NCBI RefSeq assembly: GCF_902459695.1
Contig: NZ_CABPRZ010000018.1
Location: forward strand, 1 to 64,000
DNA: 64,000 nt
Source of the DNA: Pandoraea terrae
GTDB taxonomy: Bacteria; Pseudomonadota; Gammaproteobacteria; Burkholderiales; Burkholderiaceae
Reading direction: 5' to 3'
Under the pieces are notes generated by a model. The model saw only the letters and a list, made by a program, of their open reading frames with translations. It ran no database searches and was not told where the DNA came from. Numbering within the stretch: position 1 is the first letter of the stretch; each line of letters opens with the position of its first letter. Shown piece by piece: positions 51,962 to 60,818 of the stretch. A program made the position numbers and the translations under genes.

Positions 51962-52049
51962 GGTTTCTCTCGTCAAAGAAAGGAAGACGGGCTGAAGACC
52001 ATTCCATACTAAAGACGCCGGCCGGGTTGCGCGTCGCCAAATAATCGCC

Positions 52050-52085
52050 AAAAAAAAGCGCGCGCCTCTTTTTTTAAGCGCGCGC
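52050..52085 (-). terminator. rho-independent terminator after ghrA
   Basis: GCGCGCGC arms at 52078-52085 and 52058-52065 pair around a 12-nt loop. On the minus strand they are followed by eight T (52057-52050). It lies about 58 bp after the ghrA stop and ends the ghrA-side transcript before the aminotransferase gene. Confidence 0.8.
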
Positions 52086-52142
52086 AGCATTTTCTGCTGT
52101 GGGCGTTTGCCGCCCCTTGTCCGATGGTCTTCCGGCCGCGGC

Positions 52143-53069
52143 TCAGTATCCTTGCCGACGGTCGATTTGCCCGATCATCGGCAACCCGGCGCGGTGACGG
52201 CGAACGTTCTCCAGCACCACTTCCACAGCGGTATCCGGGCGCGTGGCGCTGGCGATATGCGGCGTGAGACGCACGCGCGGGTGTGTCCAGAACGGGTGCG
52301 ATTGCGGCAGCGGCTCGGGATCCGTGACGTCGAGAATGGCGTTGGCGATGTGTCCGTTGTCGAGGGCGGCAAGCAAGTCGGGCTGGTTGAGGTGACCGCC
52401 GCGGCCCACGTTGATGAGCGAAGCGCCGCGCGGCAACCTGGCGAGCAGGTTCGCGTTCAGGATGCCGCGCGTCGCATCGGTCAACGGCAGCAGGCAGATG
52501 AGGATATCGGTGCGGGAGAGGAATGCGTCGAGCGCTTCGGCGCCCGCGAAGCACGCCACGCCCTCCATCTCGCGCGGCGAACGGCTCCATCCGGCGCATG
52601 CAAAGCCGAACAGGTTCAGCCGTTCGAGCACCGCCTGGCCGAGCATGCCGAGGCCGAGCACGCCGACCCGCCGTGCCGAAGCGGGCTGCACCGGGCGCTC
52701 GATCCACTGGCGCGTTGATTGCTGTGCCGCGTAATCGAAGAGATCCCGGTGAATCGTCAGGACGGCTTGCGTCACATACTCGACCATTCCCTCGACGATG
52801 CCCGGCTCGACCATGCGCACCACCGGAATGTGTGCGGGGACGCCCGACAGATCAAACTGATCGATGCCGGCGCCGGTGGAAAACACCACTTCGACGTTCG
52901 GCAGCAGCGCGTGAAGATCTTCGGGCGGCTTCCAGGCGGCGAGATAGCGGATCTCGGCGGGGTCGCCGACGTCGGGCCAAAGCCGGAAGGGCAGGTCGGG
53001 CGCATGTATTGCGAAAAGCCGGGCCCATTGCTCGCCGCGCGCGGGGTCGGCCTTGTAGAGAAATGCCAT
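52143..53069 (-). CDS. ghrA: glyoxylate/hydroxypyruvate reductase A
   Basis: NAD(P)H-dependent 2-hydroxyacid dehydrogenase of 308 aa. Family marks are FSTGAGIDQFDL, VGVLGLGMLGQAVLERLN (Rossmann), AGWSRSPRE with Arg favouring NADPH, INVGRGGHLNQPDLL with the substrate Arg, and DPEPLPQSHPFWTHPRVRLT with the Glu-His pair. GhrA reduces glyoxylate and hydroxypyruvate. Here it may dispose of a 2-oxo acid from the aminotransferase. The gene starts 13 bp after the GNAT stop. Confidence 0.87.
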   Translation of the reverse strand: MAFLYKADPARGEQWARLFAIHAPDLPFRLWPDVGDPAEIRYLAAWKPPEDLHALLPNVEVVFSTGAGIDQFDLSGVPAHIPVVRMVEPGIVEGMVEYVTQAVLTIHRDLFDYAAQQSTRQWIERPVQPASARRVGVLGLGMLGQAVLERLNLFGFACAGWSRSPREMEGVACFAGAEALDAFLSRTDILICLLPLTDATRGILNANLLARLPRGASLINVGRGGHLNQPDLLAALDNGHIANAILDVTDPEPLPQSHPFWTHPRVRLTPHIASATRPDTAVEVVLENVRRHRAGLPMIGQIDRRQGY

Positions 53070-53082
53070 GGTGAATAACCGA

Positions 53083-53964
53083 TTAACCGATCGCCTGATT
53101 GATGATGGCGAACTGCCGCAGGGAAGGATCGGCAGCAGGTGTGCCGTTGCGCGCCATCTTGACGACAGTGTCCACGCGTTCGAGCCCCTGCGCTTCCAGC
53201 CAGCCGGTCAGTCCGCTGTCCGCCGGCGTGTCGATGCGCACGAAGCGTCCCGCGTGCAGCGCCAGCCAATGGGCGATCATCGCCTGTGCCCGCACGCGTG
53301 CGGCGTCGTCGCCATCCTTCGCGCTGGCGACCACCGGGCCGATCGCGAAACCCCGGCCGAAGCGCCGGAAGAGGGCGAAGCCGAGCAACTCGCCGTCGTG
53401 TTCGAGCGCAATGCCGTCCGAGACGTCGAGCAGGGCGGGCAGAATGCGGCCGCGATCCAGGTCGCTCGCACGGCTGGCGAGATCGACCAGCCGGTCGGGA
53501 TCGTTCGCGCTCAACGGACGCAGCCGCTCACCCGGCGGCAGTTCGACGAGCGGCGGCTGCACCGCTGTGCCCTGGTGCTGATCGAGTTTGCCCACGGCGC
53601 GAAAGCCGAGCTTTTCATATAGCGGCTGGCCGGCTGGCGTCGCATGCAGGATCGTGAGGCGGTCGCCCAGCCGGTCGAGCAGCTTTTCCATGAGCGCGCG
53701 GCCGATGCCTCGCCCCTGCTGGTCGGGTGCGACGATGACCATGCCGAGCGAGCCGCGATCATCGCCGTATTGCCAATACAGTGCCGTGCCGACGACCTGC
53801 CCGCCGTCTTGCGCGACGAAGCCCGCGCCGTTACGGGCAACGAAGCGCCAGTCGTCGGGCTTGTGCGGCCAACGGAAGGCGCTCGACAACTGGTGCGCGG
53901 CGGCGATATCGGCCTCCGTGAAGGCACGATAAGTGAGCGCGGACTGGGGATGGGATTCGGACAC
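53083..53964 (-). CDS. GNAT acetyltransferase with two GNAT-like domains
   Basis: Protein of 293 aa. The first domain has the acetyl-CoA loop VIVAPDQQGRGIGRALMEKL and LHATPAGQPLYEKLGF. The second (about residues 150-285) matches the Acetyltransf_18-type C-terminal fold. I chose the GTG at 53964, seven bases behind AAGGAGG, which rejects the ATG at 54096. It is the first gene of the ghrA operon. Substrate unknown; it could acetylate the catabolised amine. Confidence 0.83.
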   Translation of the reverse strand: MSESHPQSALTYRAFTEADIAAAHQLSSAFRWPHKPDDWRFVARNGAGFVAQDGGQVVGTALYWQYGDDRGSLGMVIVAPDQQGRGIGRALMEKLLDRLGDRLTILHATPAGQPLYEKLGFRAVGKLDQHQGTAVQPPLVELPPGERLRPLSANDPDRLVDLASRASDLDRGRILPALLDVSDGIALEHDGELLGFALFRRFGRGFAIGPVVASAKDGDDAARVRAQAMIAHWLALHAGRFVRIDTPADSGLTGWLEAQGLERVDTVVKMARNGTPAADPSLRQFAIINQAIG

Positions 53965-54135
53965 GCCGAGCCTCCTTGAGCAATGGCGGATGAAACGACA
54001 ACATGAGGGTCCTACTATGGCCGTGGCTTTCAGGCTTGCATAGGACGATCCTGCTGTTCCGGCACGGCGTCTCGCGGAATGCAAAAAACGCGACAAAATG
54101 CGCAGTCGTGCGACGAAAAACGCGGCCGAACTGCC

Positions 54136-54147
54136 AATTCCGGAATT
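54136..54147. promoter_or_regulatory. 12-bp perfect palindrome AATTCCGGAATT in the divergent promoter
   Basis: The palindrome lies in the 253-bp region between the divergent GNAT and aldehyde dehydrogenase genes, 71 bp from the latter. An A-rich repeat (AAAAACGC, twice, about 54083-54125) is nearby. It is a candidate site for the local Lrp-type regulator, with no direct support. Confidence 0.35.
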
Positions 54148-54217
54148 TTATCGGTGCAATCTGCGGCACGCGTGAACCTACCATGAACGGGCCCGTCGTT
54201 CCCTACAGGATGCCCTC

Positions 54218-55696
54218 ATGGACAGTTTCGATCCCAACGCCGTCGCCATTCGCGGCGGTCATTTCATCGGTGGCGAGTACGTCGACCGCGGCGCCGAACG
54301 TGTCGATGTCAACCGCCCGTCGGACGGCGCCGCATACGCATCGTTGCCGATGGCGGACGCCGACCTGGTCGACCGGGCTGTCGTCAATGCCTGGCAGGCG
54401 TTCCGGACCGGCGGCTGGGCTGCGTTGCCGCCGCGCGAACGCGCCCGTGTCCTGCGCCGTTTCGCCGACCTGGTCGAAGCGGATGCCGCCACGCTGGCGC
54501 CGCTCGAAGCCATCGGCTCCACGCGCCCGGTGCGCGACGTCGCCGCGTGGGATATTCCGTATACCGCCGAAGGCATTCGCTTCTACGCCGAGTACGCCGA
54601 CAAGATCGGCGGCGACGTGGCGGCGACGGACCCGTCTCACCTTGGCATGACGATCGCAGAGCCCATCGGCGTCGTTGCGGCGATCGCGCCCTGGAATTTT
54701 CCGCTCGTGATGGCGTCCTGGAAGATCGCGCCGGCGCTGGCCGCCGGTAACGCCGTCGTGCTCAAGCCGTCCGAGATGACGCCGTTTTCCGCGCTGCGGC
54801 TGGCCGAGCTGGCCGTCAAGGCCGGCATTCCGCCGGGCATCTTCAATGTGATTCAGGGCGACGGACGCATTGCGGGCGACGCGTTGGTCCGTCACCCGCG
54901 CATTGGCAAGGTGACGTTCACCGGCTCCACGCGTACCGGCGCCGCGATCATGGCGGCCTGCGCCGAAACGGGCACGAAACCCGTGACGCTGGAGCTGGGC
55001 GGCAAGAGCCCGCAGGTGGTCTTCGCCGACGTGCCCGATCTCGACGTGATGGCGCGGCGCATTGCGATGGGCATCACCGGCAACGCCGGGCAGGTCTGCA
55101 ATGCGGGCTCACGGCTGCTGGTGGAGCGTACGGTCGCCGATGCGCTGCTCGAACGCCTGACGCCGATCTTCGGTGCGCTGCGCGCCGGTCCGACCTGGGC
55201 GAGCGCGACCACGCTGTCGCCGATCATCTCCGAGCCGCAGGCGGCGCGCATCGACACGATCGTCGGGCGCGCCACGGCCAACGGCGCGGCGTTGCGCTGC
55301 GGCGGTGCGCGTGCGGATGCGCCGACCGCCGGCGCGTTCTATCAGCCGACGATCCTCGCCGGCGTGCCGGCCGACGCGGAAATCGTTCGCGAGGAAGTCT
55401 TCGGGCCGGTGCTCACGCTGCAAACCTTCGACGATGAAGACGAAGCGCTCGTGCTCGCGCAACACGAACAGTATGGCCTTGCGGCGGGCGTGCACACGGC
55501 CAATCTCGGCCGCGCCATGCGCATGGTGCGTGGTATCGAGGCGGGGTCCGTCTGGGTCAATCGTTACGGCCGCACTTCGGATTTCGTCATCCCGACGGGC
55601 GGTTACAAGCGCTCGGGCATCGGCAAGGATCTCGGACGGCAAGCGTACGAGGCGAATCTGCGCTTCAAGAGCGTGCTGATCGATTTGAACGGGTGA
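54218..55696 (+). CDS. NAD(P)-dependent aldehyde dehydrogenase
   Basis: ALDH-superfamily enzyme of 492 aa. It has [31 protein letters not shown], cofactor loop FTGSTRTGAAIM, the catalytic Glu in LELGGKSPQ and nucleophile in NAGQVCNAGSR, with EEVFGPVLTLQTF near the C terminus. The GYKRSGIGKDLGRQA block resembles betaine/gamma-aminobutyraldehyde dehydrogenases. It starts the plus-strand half of the locus and would oxidise the aldehyde released by the downstream oxidase. Confidence 0.87.
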   Translation: MDSFDPNAVAIRGGHFIGGEYVDRGAERVDVNRPSDGAAYASLPMADADLVDRAVVNAWQAFRTGGWAALPPRERARVLRRFADLVEADAATLAPLEAIGSTRPVRDVAAWDIPYTAEGIRFYAEYADKIGGDVAATDPSHLGMTIAEPIGVVAAIAPWNFPLVMASWKIAPALAAGNAVVLKPSEMTPFSALRLAELAVKAGIPPGIFNVIQGDGRIAGDALVRHPRIGKVTFTGSTRTGAAIMAACAETGTKPVTLELGGKSPQVVFADVPDLDVMARRIAMGITGNAGQVCNAGSRLLVERTVADALLERLTPIFGALRAGPTWASATTLSPIISEPQAARIDTIVGRATANGAALRCGGARADAPTAGAFYQPTILAGVPADAEIVREEVFGPVLTLQTFDDEDEALVLAQHEQYGLAAGVHTANLGRAMRMVRGIEAGSVWVNRYGRTSDFVIPTGGYKRSGIGKDLGRQAYEANLRFKSVLIDLNG

Positions 55697-56027
55697 CGCC
55701 GGGCGCGGATCGGCACGTCGCGATGCGGATCTGCGCACGTCTTGAAAGGCGTCTTGCATTCGGGTATGGGGCTCGGGCGGTTCCCGCCCGTTGCGCCGCT
55801 CAGCGGTAGTGTCTTCGGGTTAACGCCCGGTTCGCGAGGTGGCGAAAACGCACAAAGCAGAACGTGCTGCCGAGCCCCCCCAAAACGCATAGAAATTTGT
55901 TTTTGCCCCGTTCAATTCAACGCCATCGCGAAATTTTGTACTGATTTAATTTCCCCACAGACGAAGCATTTCTCTTTCTCGCTACTGAACTCCTGCGCGG
56001 GTTCGCATCAACGATAGGACTTTCACC
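55697..56027. other. 331-bp intergenic region, no gene seen
   Basis: Between the aldehyde dehydrogenase and HAD genes. It probably holds a second promoter: the last 130 bases before the HAD gene are AT-rich (AAATTTTGTACTGATTTAAT). No terminator with a T-run was found after the aldehyde dehydrogenase, only a weak dyad (CGGGTTAACGCCCG, 55818-55831). Confidence 0.45.
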
Positions 56028-56696
56028 ATGATCGACTTCGAACCGAAATTCATCACCTTCGATTGCTACGGCACGCTGGTCAAGTTCCGCATGGCCGATA
56101 TGGCGCGCGAGATCTACGGCAATCGCCTGCAGGGTGCCGAACTCGAGAACTTCGTGACGCGCTTTGCCGGTTATCGCCGCGACGAAGTGCTGGGCGCATG
56201 GAAGCCGTATCGCGACGTCGTCGTCAATGCGATCAAGCGCACGTGCGAAGTCACGGGCGTGAAGTTCATCGAGGAAGAAGCCGAACAGTTCTACACCGCC
56301 GTGCCGACGTGGGGCCCGCATCCGGACGTCCCGGAAGGTCTGTCGCGTCTGGCGAAGAAGTACAAGCTCGTCGGCCTCACCAATGCCGCGAACGCACAGA
56401 TCATGAGCAACATCGAAAAACTCGGCGCGCCGTTCCACGCCGTGATCACGGCCGAGGAAGTCGGTGCTTACAAGCCGCGCATGCAAGGCTTCGAGTACAT
56501 GTTCAAGAAGCTGAACGTGAAGCCGGAGGAAATCCTGCACGTGTCGTCGAGCCTGCGCTACGACCTGATGACCGCGCACGACCTGGGCATCAAGCACAAG
56601 GCGTTCGTCAAGCGCGGCCATGAGCCGGGCACGCCCTACTACGAGTACACGGAAGTTGAAGACATCATCGACCTCGCCCGGCAACTGGGTCTGTAA
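56028..56696 (+). CDS. haloacid dehalogenase type II-like HAD hydrolase
   Basis: HAD-superfamily hydrolase of 222 aa. The nucleophile Asp is in FDCYGTLVKF, the Thr/Ser motif in VGLTNAAN, the Lys in EEVGAYKPRMQGF, and the acidic motif in HVSSSLRYDLMTA. It is nearest to the L-2-haloacid dehalogenase subgroup. Differences around the substrate residues, and the context, suggest it acts on another compound such as a phosphoester or 2-substituted acid. It is first in a run of closely spaced plus-strand catabolic genes. Confidence 0.82.
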   Translation: MIDFEPKFITFDCYGTLVKFRMADMAREIYGNRLQGAELENFVTRFAGYRRDEVLGAWKPYRDVVVNAIKRTCEVTGVKFIEEEAEQFYTAVPTWGPHPDVPEGLSRLAKKYKLVGLTNAANAQIMSNIEKLGAPFHAVITAEEVGAYKPRMQGFEYMFKKLNVKPEEILHVSSSLRYDLMTAHDLGIKHKAFVKRGHEPGTPYYEYTEVEDIIDLARQLGL

Positions 56697-56752
56697 GCCC
56701 TGAACGACGCCCTGCGCGCCAAACCTTTCGCACAACCCTTGGGATCTCCGGC

Positions 56753-58030
56753 ATGAAGCTCGATTCGTATTGGCTCGATACCGCACCCGAATTTCTCGGC
56801 GGCCAGGAAGGTCCGGCCGAGGGGCGTGCCGACGTCGTTGTCATCGGCGCGGGCTTCACGGGGTTGTCGGCGGCGCTGGCGCTGGCCAAGCGCGGGGCCA
56901 CGGTCGCCGTGCTCGATGCGGGCCGCGTCGGCGGCGGCGCATCGGGCCGCAACGGCGGCCAGTGCAATACCGGGGTGGCGCAGGATTACGCTGCGCTCTA
57001 CGCGCAACTCGGCCCGGAGCGGGCGCGCGGCTGCTATCAGGCCTATGCCGCGGCGGTCTCGACCGTCGAACGTCTGATTCGGGAGGAGAACATTGCATGC
57101 GATTACGCCGCCACGGGCAAGCTCAAGCTCGCCTCGAAGCCGCATCATCTCGCACACCTCGAGCGCACGGCCGAATTGATCGCACGTGAAGTCGATCCCG
57201 ACGTCCAGATCATCGGGCGCGCGGGCATCCGTGACGAAGTCGCGTCCGACAAGTTCTACGGCGGACTGCTGCAAAAGCATGGCGGCCAGATGCACATGGG
57301 AAAGTTCGCCGTGGGCCTCGCGGCGTCGGCGGCACGTCATGGCGCGAAGATTTACGAACACGCGCCGGTCACGTCGATCGCGCGTGCCGAGGGCGGCATG
57401 TGTCGCGTGACATGCGCGCGCGGCGAGATCACCGCGCGCCAGGTGCTGATTGCGACGGGCCCGTCGCGCCAGGGACCGTTCGGCTGGTACCGCCGCCGCA
57501 TGGCCCCGGTGGGGTCGTTCATCGTAGTAACGGAACCGTTGTCCGAGGACGTGCTTGCCCGCCTGCTGCCCCGGCGCCGCGCGTACGTCACGAGCCGCCT
57601 GATGCACAACTACTTCCGCGTGACGCCCGACGCACGCCTGCTGTTCGGCGGCCGTGCGCGCTTCACGGCGTCGGAGCAGCCGTCCGACGCGCGCAGCGGA
57701 CGCATCCTGCAAGACAACATGGCCGCGATGTTCCCCGAACTGGCGAGCGCGCGCATCGATTATTGCTGGGGCGGGCTCGTCGACATCACGGCGGATCGCC
57801 TGCCGCGTGCGGGACAGCACGACGGCATCTACTTTTCGATGGGCTACAGCGGTCATGGCACGCAGATGTCAACGCACATGGGGCAGGTCATGGCCGAGGT
57901 GATGAACGGCAATGAAGCCGCCAACCCGTGGCGCGCGTTCGACTGGCCCGCGATTCCGGGCCATACGGGCAAGCCGTGGTTCCTGCCGCTCGTCGGCGCG
58001 TATTACCGCATCAAAGACGTGTTTTATTGA
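56753..58030 (+). CDS. FAD-dependent amine/amino acid oxidoreductase (DAO family, PuuB-like)
   Basis: Flavoprotein of 425 aa. It has the FAD motif VVVIGAGFTGLSAALALAKR with Asp after strand 2 (VAVLDAGRVGG), ASGRNGGQCNTG as in gamma-glutamylputrescine oxidase, and a C-terminal FSMGYSGHGTQMSTHMG block. Enzymes of this type oxidise secondary or primary amines to an imine or aldehyde. It lies 56 bp after the HAD gene and before an importer, which places it at the first oxidation step of the locus. Confidence 0.85.
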   Translation: MKLDSYWLDTAPEFLGGQEGPAEGRADVVVIGAGFTGLSAALALAKRGATVAVLDAGRVGGGASGRNGGQCNTGVAQDYAALYAQLGPERARGCYQAYAAAVSTVERLIREENIACDYAATGKLKLASKPHHLAHLERTAELIAREVDPDVQIIGRAGIRDEVASDKFYGGLLQKHGGQMHMGKFAVGLAASAARHGAKIYEHAPVTSIARAEGGMCRVTCARGEITARQVLIATGPSRQGPFGWYRRRMAPVGSFIVVTEPLSEDVLARLLPRRRAYVTSRLMHNYFRVTPDARLLFGGRARFTASEQPSDARSGRILQDNMAAMFPELASARIDYCWGGLVDITADRLPRAGQHDGIYFSMGYSGHGTQMSTHMGQVMAEVMNGNEAANPWRAFDWPAIPGHTGKPWFLPLVGAYYRIKDVFY

Positions 58031-58100
58031 TTTGAACCGGGCCCATCGGGCCGGCAATGATTCTTCATCGAACCATCGGCAACTTTCGCGGAGATGTGCA

Positions 58101-59714
58101 ATGAAACAAGAGAAGCCAGTTAGCAGTACCGTTCTGGACGTGACGCGCGAAGCTACCCTCAGCCCGCGCGGCACGGCGCGCCGGGACATGCTTCGCGCCA
58201 TCGCGGCGGGCAGCGTATTGTCGATGACCGGGGCGGGCCTTTTGACCGCCAGTGGCGGCGTTTTTGCGCAGACTCCGAAGCAGGGCGGCAAGATTCGCGT
58301 TGCCACGCAATCGAGTTCGGCCGCCGATACGCTCGATCCGGCCAAGGGTGCGCTCGGGACCGATTACGTTCGCGCCAACATGTTCTACAACGGCCTGACG
58401 GAACTCGATTCGAAGCTGGGGGCAAAGCTCGCGCTGGCCGAAGCGCTCGACACGAAAGACGCCAGGGTCTGGGTCGTCAAGCTCAGGAAGGGCGTGCAGT
58501 TCCACGACGGCAAGACGCTGTCGCCGGCGGACGTCGTCTACTCGATCACGCGCCACAAGGATCCGGCCACGGCGTCGAAGGCCAAGACGCTGGCCGACCA
58601 GATCAAGGACGTGAAGGCCACCGGCCCGAATGAAGTGACAATCACGCTGGAGGGCCCGAACGCCGACCTGCCGGTCATCCTCGCAACGTCGCATTTCCTC
58701 ATCATCAAGGATGGCACCAAGGACTTCAAGACGGCTGTCGGCACCGGTCCGTTCAAGGTCAAGGAGTTTTCGCCGGGCGTACGCACCGTTGGCGTGCGCA
58801 ACGAGAAGTACTGGAAGCCGGGACTGCCGCATCTCGACGAAATCGAACTGATCGGCATCGGCGACGAATCGGCGCGCGTCAACGCGCTGCTTTCCGGCGA
58901 CGTGCAACTGATCAACGCCGTGAGCGCGCGCTCGACGGACCGTATCAAGGGAACAGCCGGCTACACGGTGCTGGAAACGAAAACCGGTCAGTACACCGAT
59001 CTCATCATGCGCGATGAAGGCGGCATTACCGGCAACGCCGATTTCCGCTTGGGCATGATGCATCTGCTCGACCGCGAACAGATTCGCCGCACGGTGTTCC
59101 GGGGATTTGGCGCGATCGGCAACGACCAGCCGATCGATCCGTCGAACAAGTATTTCGTCCCGGGATTGCCGCAACGTCCGTTCGATCCGGAGAAGGCGGC
59201 GTTCCATTTCAAGAAGGCGAATCTCGGCAGCGCGCCGCTGCAGATCTTTGCGTCGCCCGCCGCCGAGGGTTCCGTCGAAATGGCCATGCTGCTGCAACAG
59301 GCCGCGCCGCGTGCCGGGCTGAATCTGCAAGTCAGCCGCGTGCCGGCCGATGGCTATTGGGCGAATCACTGGATGAAGCATCCGCTCAGCTTCGGTTCGG
59401 TCAACGCGCGCCCGAGCGCGGACGTGCTGCTCACGCAGTTCTTCCGCTCCGACGCGCCGTGGAACGAAGCGAACTGGAAGAGCCCGAAGTTCGACCAGAT
59501 GCTGGTCGCCGCCCGCGGCGAGCCGGACGATGTCAAGCGCAAGGCCATCTACGGCGACATCCAGACGCTGATTCACGAGACCGGCGGCATCGGCATCCCG
59601 ATGTTCCTGTCGTCGCTCGATGCGCACACCACGAAACTCAAAGGGCTCGGTTCGATTCCGCTGGCCGGCCTGATGGGCTTTGCGTTCTCGGAGCATGTCT
59701 GGCTCGAGGCTTGA
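58101..59714 (+). CDS. ABC importer substrate-binding protein, Opp/Dpp (SBP_bac_5) family, Tat signal
   Basis: Periplasmic binding protein of 537 aa. A long n-region with twin arginines (GTARRDMLRAIAAGS) and a cleavage site near GVFAQTP suggest Tat export. The body has the family pattern ADTLDPAKGALGTDYVRANM, VQFHDGKTLSPADVVYSITR and VGTGPFKVKEFSPGVRTVG. The ATG at 58101 has GGAGATGTGCA upstream. It is separated from the permease genes by 147 bp containing a hairpin. It probably binds an amino-acid-like or opine-like compound. Confidence 0.87.
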   Translation: MKQEKPVSSTVLDVTREATLSPRGTARRDMLRAIAAGSVLSMTGAGLLTASGGVFAQTPKQGGKIRVATQSSSAADTLDPAKGALGTDYVRANMFYNGLTELDSKLGAKLALAEALDTKDARVWVVKLRKGVQFHDGKTLSPADVVYSITRHKDPATASKAKTLADQIKDVKATGPNEVTITLEGPNADLPVILATSHFLIIKDGTKDFKTAVGTGPFKVKEFSPGVRTVGVRNEKYWKPGLPHLDEIELIGIGDESARVNALLSGDVQLINAVSARSTDRIKGTAGYTVLETKTGQYTDLIMRDEGGITGNADFRLGMMHLLDREQIRRTVFRGFGAIGNDQPIDPSNKYFVPGLPQRPFDPEKAAFHFKKANLGSAPLQIFASPAAEGSVEMAMLLQQAAPRAGLNLQVSRVPADGYWANHWMKHPLSFGSVNARPSADVLLTQFFRSDAPWNEANWKSPKFDQMLVAARGEPDDVKRKAIYGDIQTLIHETGGIGIPMFLSSLDAHTTKLKGLGSIPLAGLMGFAFSEHVWLEA

Positions 59715-59780
59715 TCCTGTCTGCGGGACCGTACGGCGAGCGGCGTTGGTCTGCTCGCCTGCAGCGAGATGTGAGGGGAT

Positions 59781-59797
59781 GCGCCGTTTGACGGCGC
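59781..59797 (+). promoter_or_regulatory. intercistronic hairpin between binding-protein and permease genes
   Basis: GCGCCG (59781-59786) pairs with CGGCGC (59792-59797) around TTTGA, flanked by GAT and ATC that can extend the stem past a bulge. No T-run follows. The position suits differential expression of the binding protein relative to the membrane subunits. Confidence 0.45.
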
Positions 59798-59861
59798 GTC
59801 ATCCGGGCAACGCGTGCGACCCCCGCCGCCGCGCTGCCGTTTCAACCCGGAGGCGACTCTG

Positions 59862-60818
59862 ATGAAAGCCCACGTGCAACGACTCATCGCCGCACGCCTC
59901 GGCCTGGCCGTCCTGACCCTGCTGCTGGTCTCGGCCGTCGTGTTTACGATCACCGCCCTGTTGCCTGGCGACGCGGCGCAAATGGCGCTCGGCCAGGCCG
60001 CCACACCCGAGGCCGTCACCGCCTTGCGCCACCAGCTCGGTCTCGACCAGCCGGCCATCACGCGCTACTTTCAGTGGCTCGCGCACATGTTCTCGGGCAA
60101 CTTCGGCGAATCGATGTCGAACAATTTGCCTGTCAGCCAGCTGATCGCCACGCGCCTGCCGAATTCGCTCGTGCTCGCCGGCCTGACGACGCTCGTCTCG
60201 GTGCCGCTTGCACTGGCCATCGGTATCGCCGCCGCCATGTGGCGCGGCTCGCTGCTCGACCGCGCACTCAATGTGCTGACCTTGTCGGCGGTCGCCGTGC
60301 CCGAGTTTCTCGTTGCCACGGTCGCCGTGCTGATTTTCGCGGTGAAGCTGCGCTGGTTGCCGGCGCTGTCGTATCTGTCGTCCGTCAATTCCTTCCAGGA
60401 TCTCGTGCGCATCTATGCGATGCCGGTGATGACCCTGTGCTGCGTGATCGTCGCGCAAATGGCGCGCATGACGCGCGCGGCCGTGATCGACCAGTTGAGC
60501 GCTTCGTATGTCGAGATGGCAGTGCTCAAGGGTGCGTCGCCGATGCGCATCGTCTGGCGCCACGTGTTGCCGAATGCCGTCGGCCCGATAGCCAATGCGG
60601 TCGCGTTGAGTCTGTCATATCTGTTTGGCGGCGTCGTGATCGTCGAATCGATCTTCAATTACCCGGGGCTCGCCAGCCTGCTCGTCGACGCAGTGACGAA
60701 CCGCGATTTGCCGCTCGTGCAGGGCTGCGTCATGGTGTTCTGCGCTGCGTATCTCGCGCTGGTCCTGATTGCGGACCTGTGCGCCGTCGTCTCCAATCCG
60801 AGGTTGCGTCAACGATGA
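59862..60818 (+). CDS. ABC importer permease, DppB type
   Basis: Inner-membrane permease of 318 aa with six helices. It has VFTITALLPGDAAQMALG near the N terminus and RHQLGLDQPAITRYFQWL. The EAA loop includes YVEMAVLKGASPMRIVWRHV, followed by VIVESIFNYPGLASLLVDAV. The ATG at 59862 follows GGAGGCGACTCTG. It overlaps the next permease gene by four bases. Confidence 0.87.
   Translation: MKAHVQRLIAARLGLAVLTLLLVSAVVFTITALLPGDAAQMALGQAATPEAVTALRHQLGLDQPAITRYFQWLAHMFSGNFGESMSNNLPVSQLIATRLPNSLVLAGLTTLVSVPLALAIGIAAAMWRGSLLDRALNVLTLSAVAVPEFLVATVAVLIFAVKLRWLPALSYLSSVNSFQDLVRIYAMPVMTLCCVIVAQMARMTRAAVIDQLSASYVEMAVLKGASPMRIVWRHVLPNAVGPIANAVALSLSYLFGGVVIVESIFNYPGLASLLVDAVTNRDLPLVQGCVMVFCAAYLALVLIADLCAVVSNPRLRQR

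Noticed and set aside
52085-52099. Second small hairpin CAGCA-TTTTC-TGCTG beside the ghrA terminator
   Set aside because: Five-base stem with no adjacent T-run on the minus strand; too weak to list beside the strong terminator.
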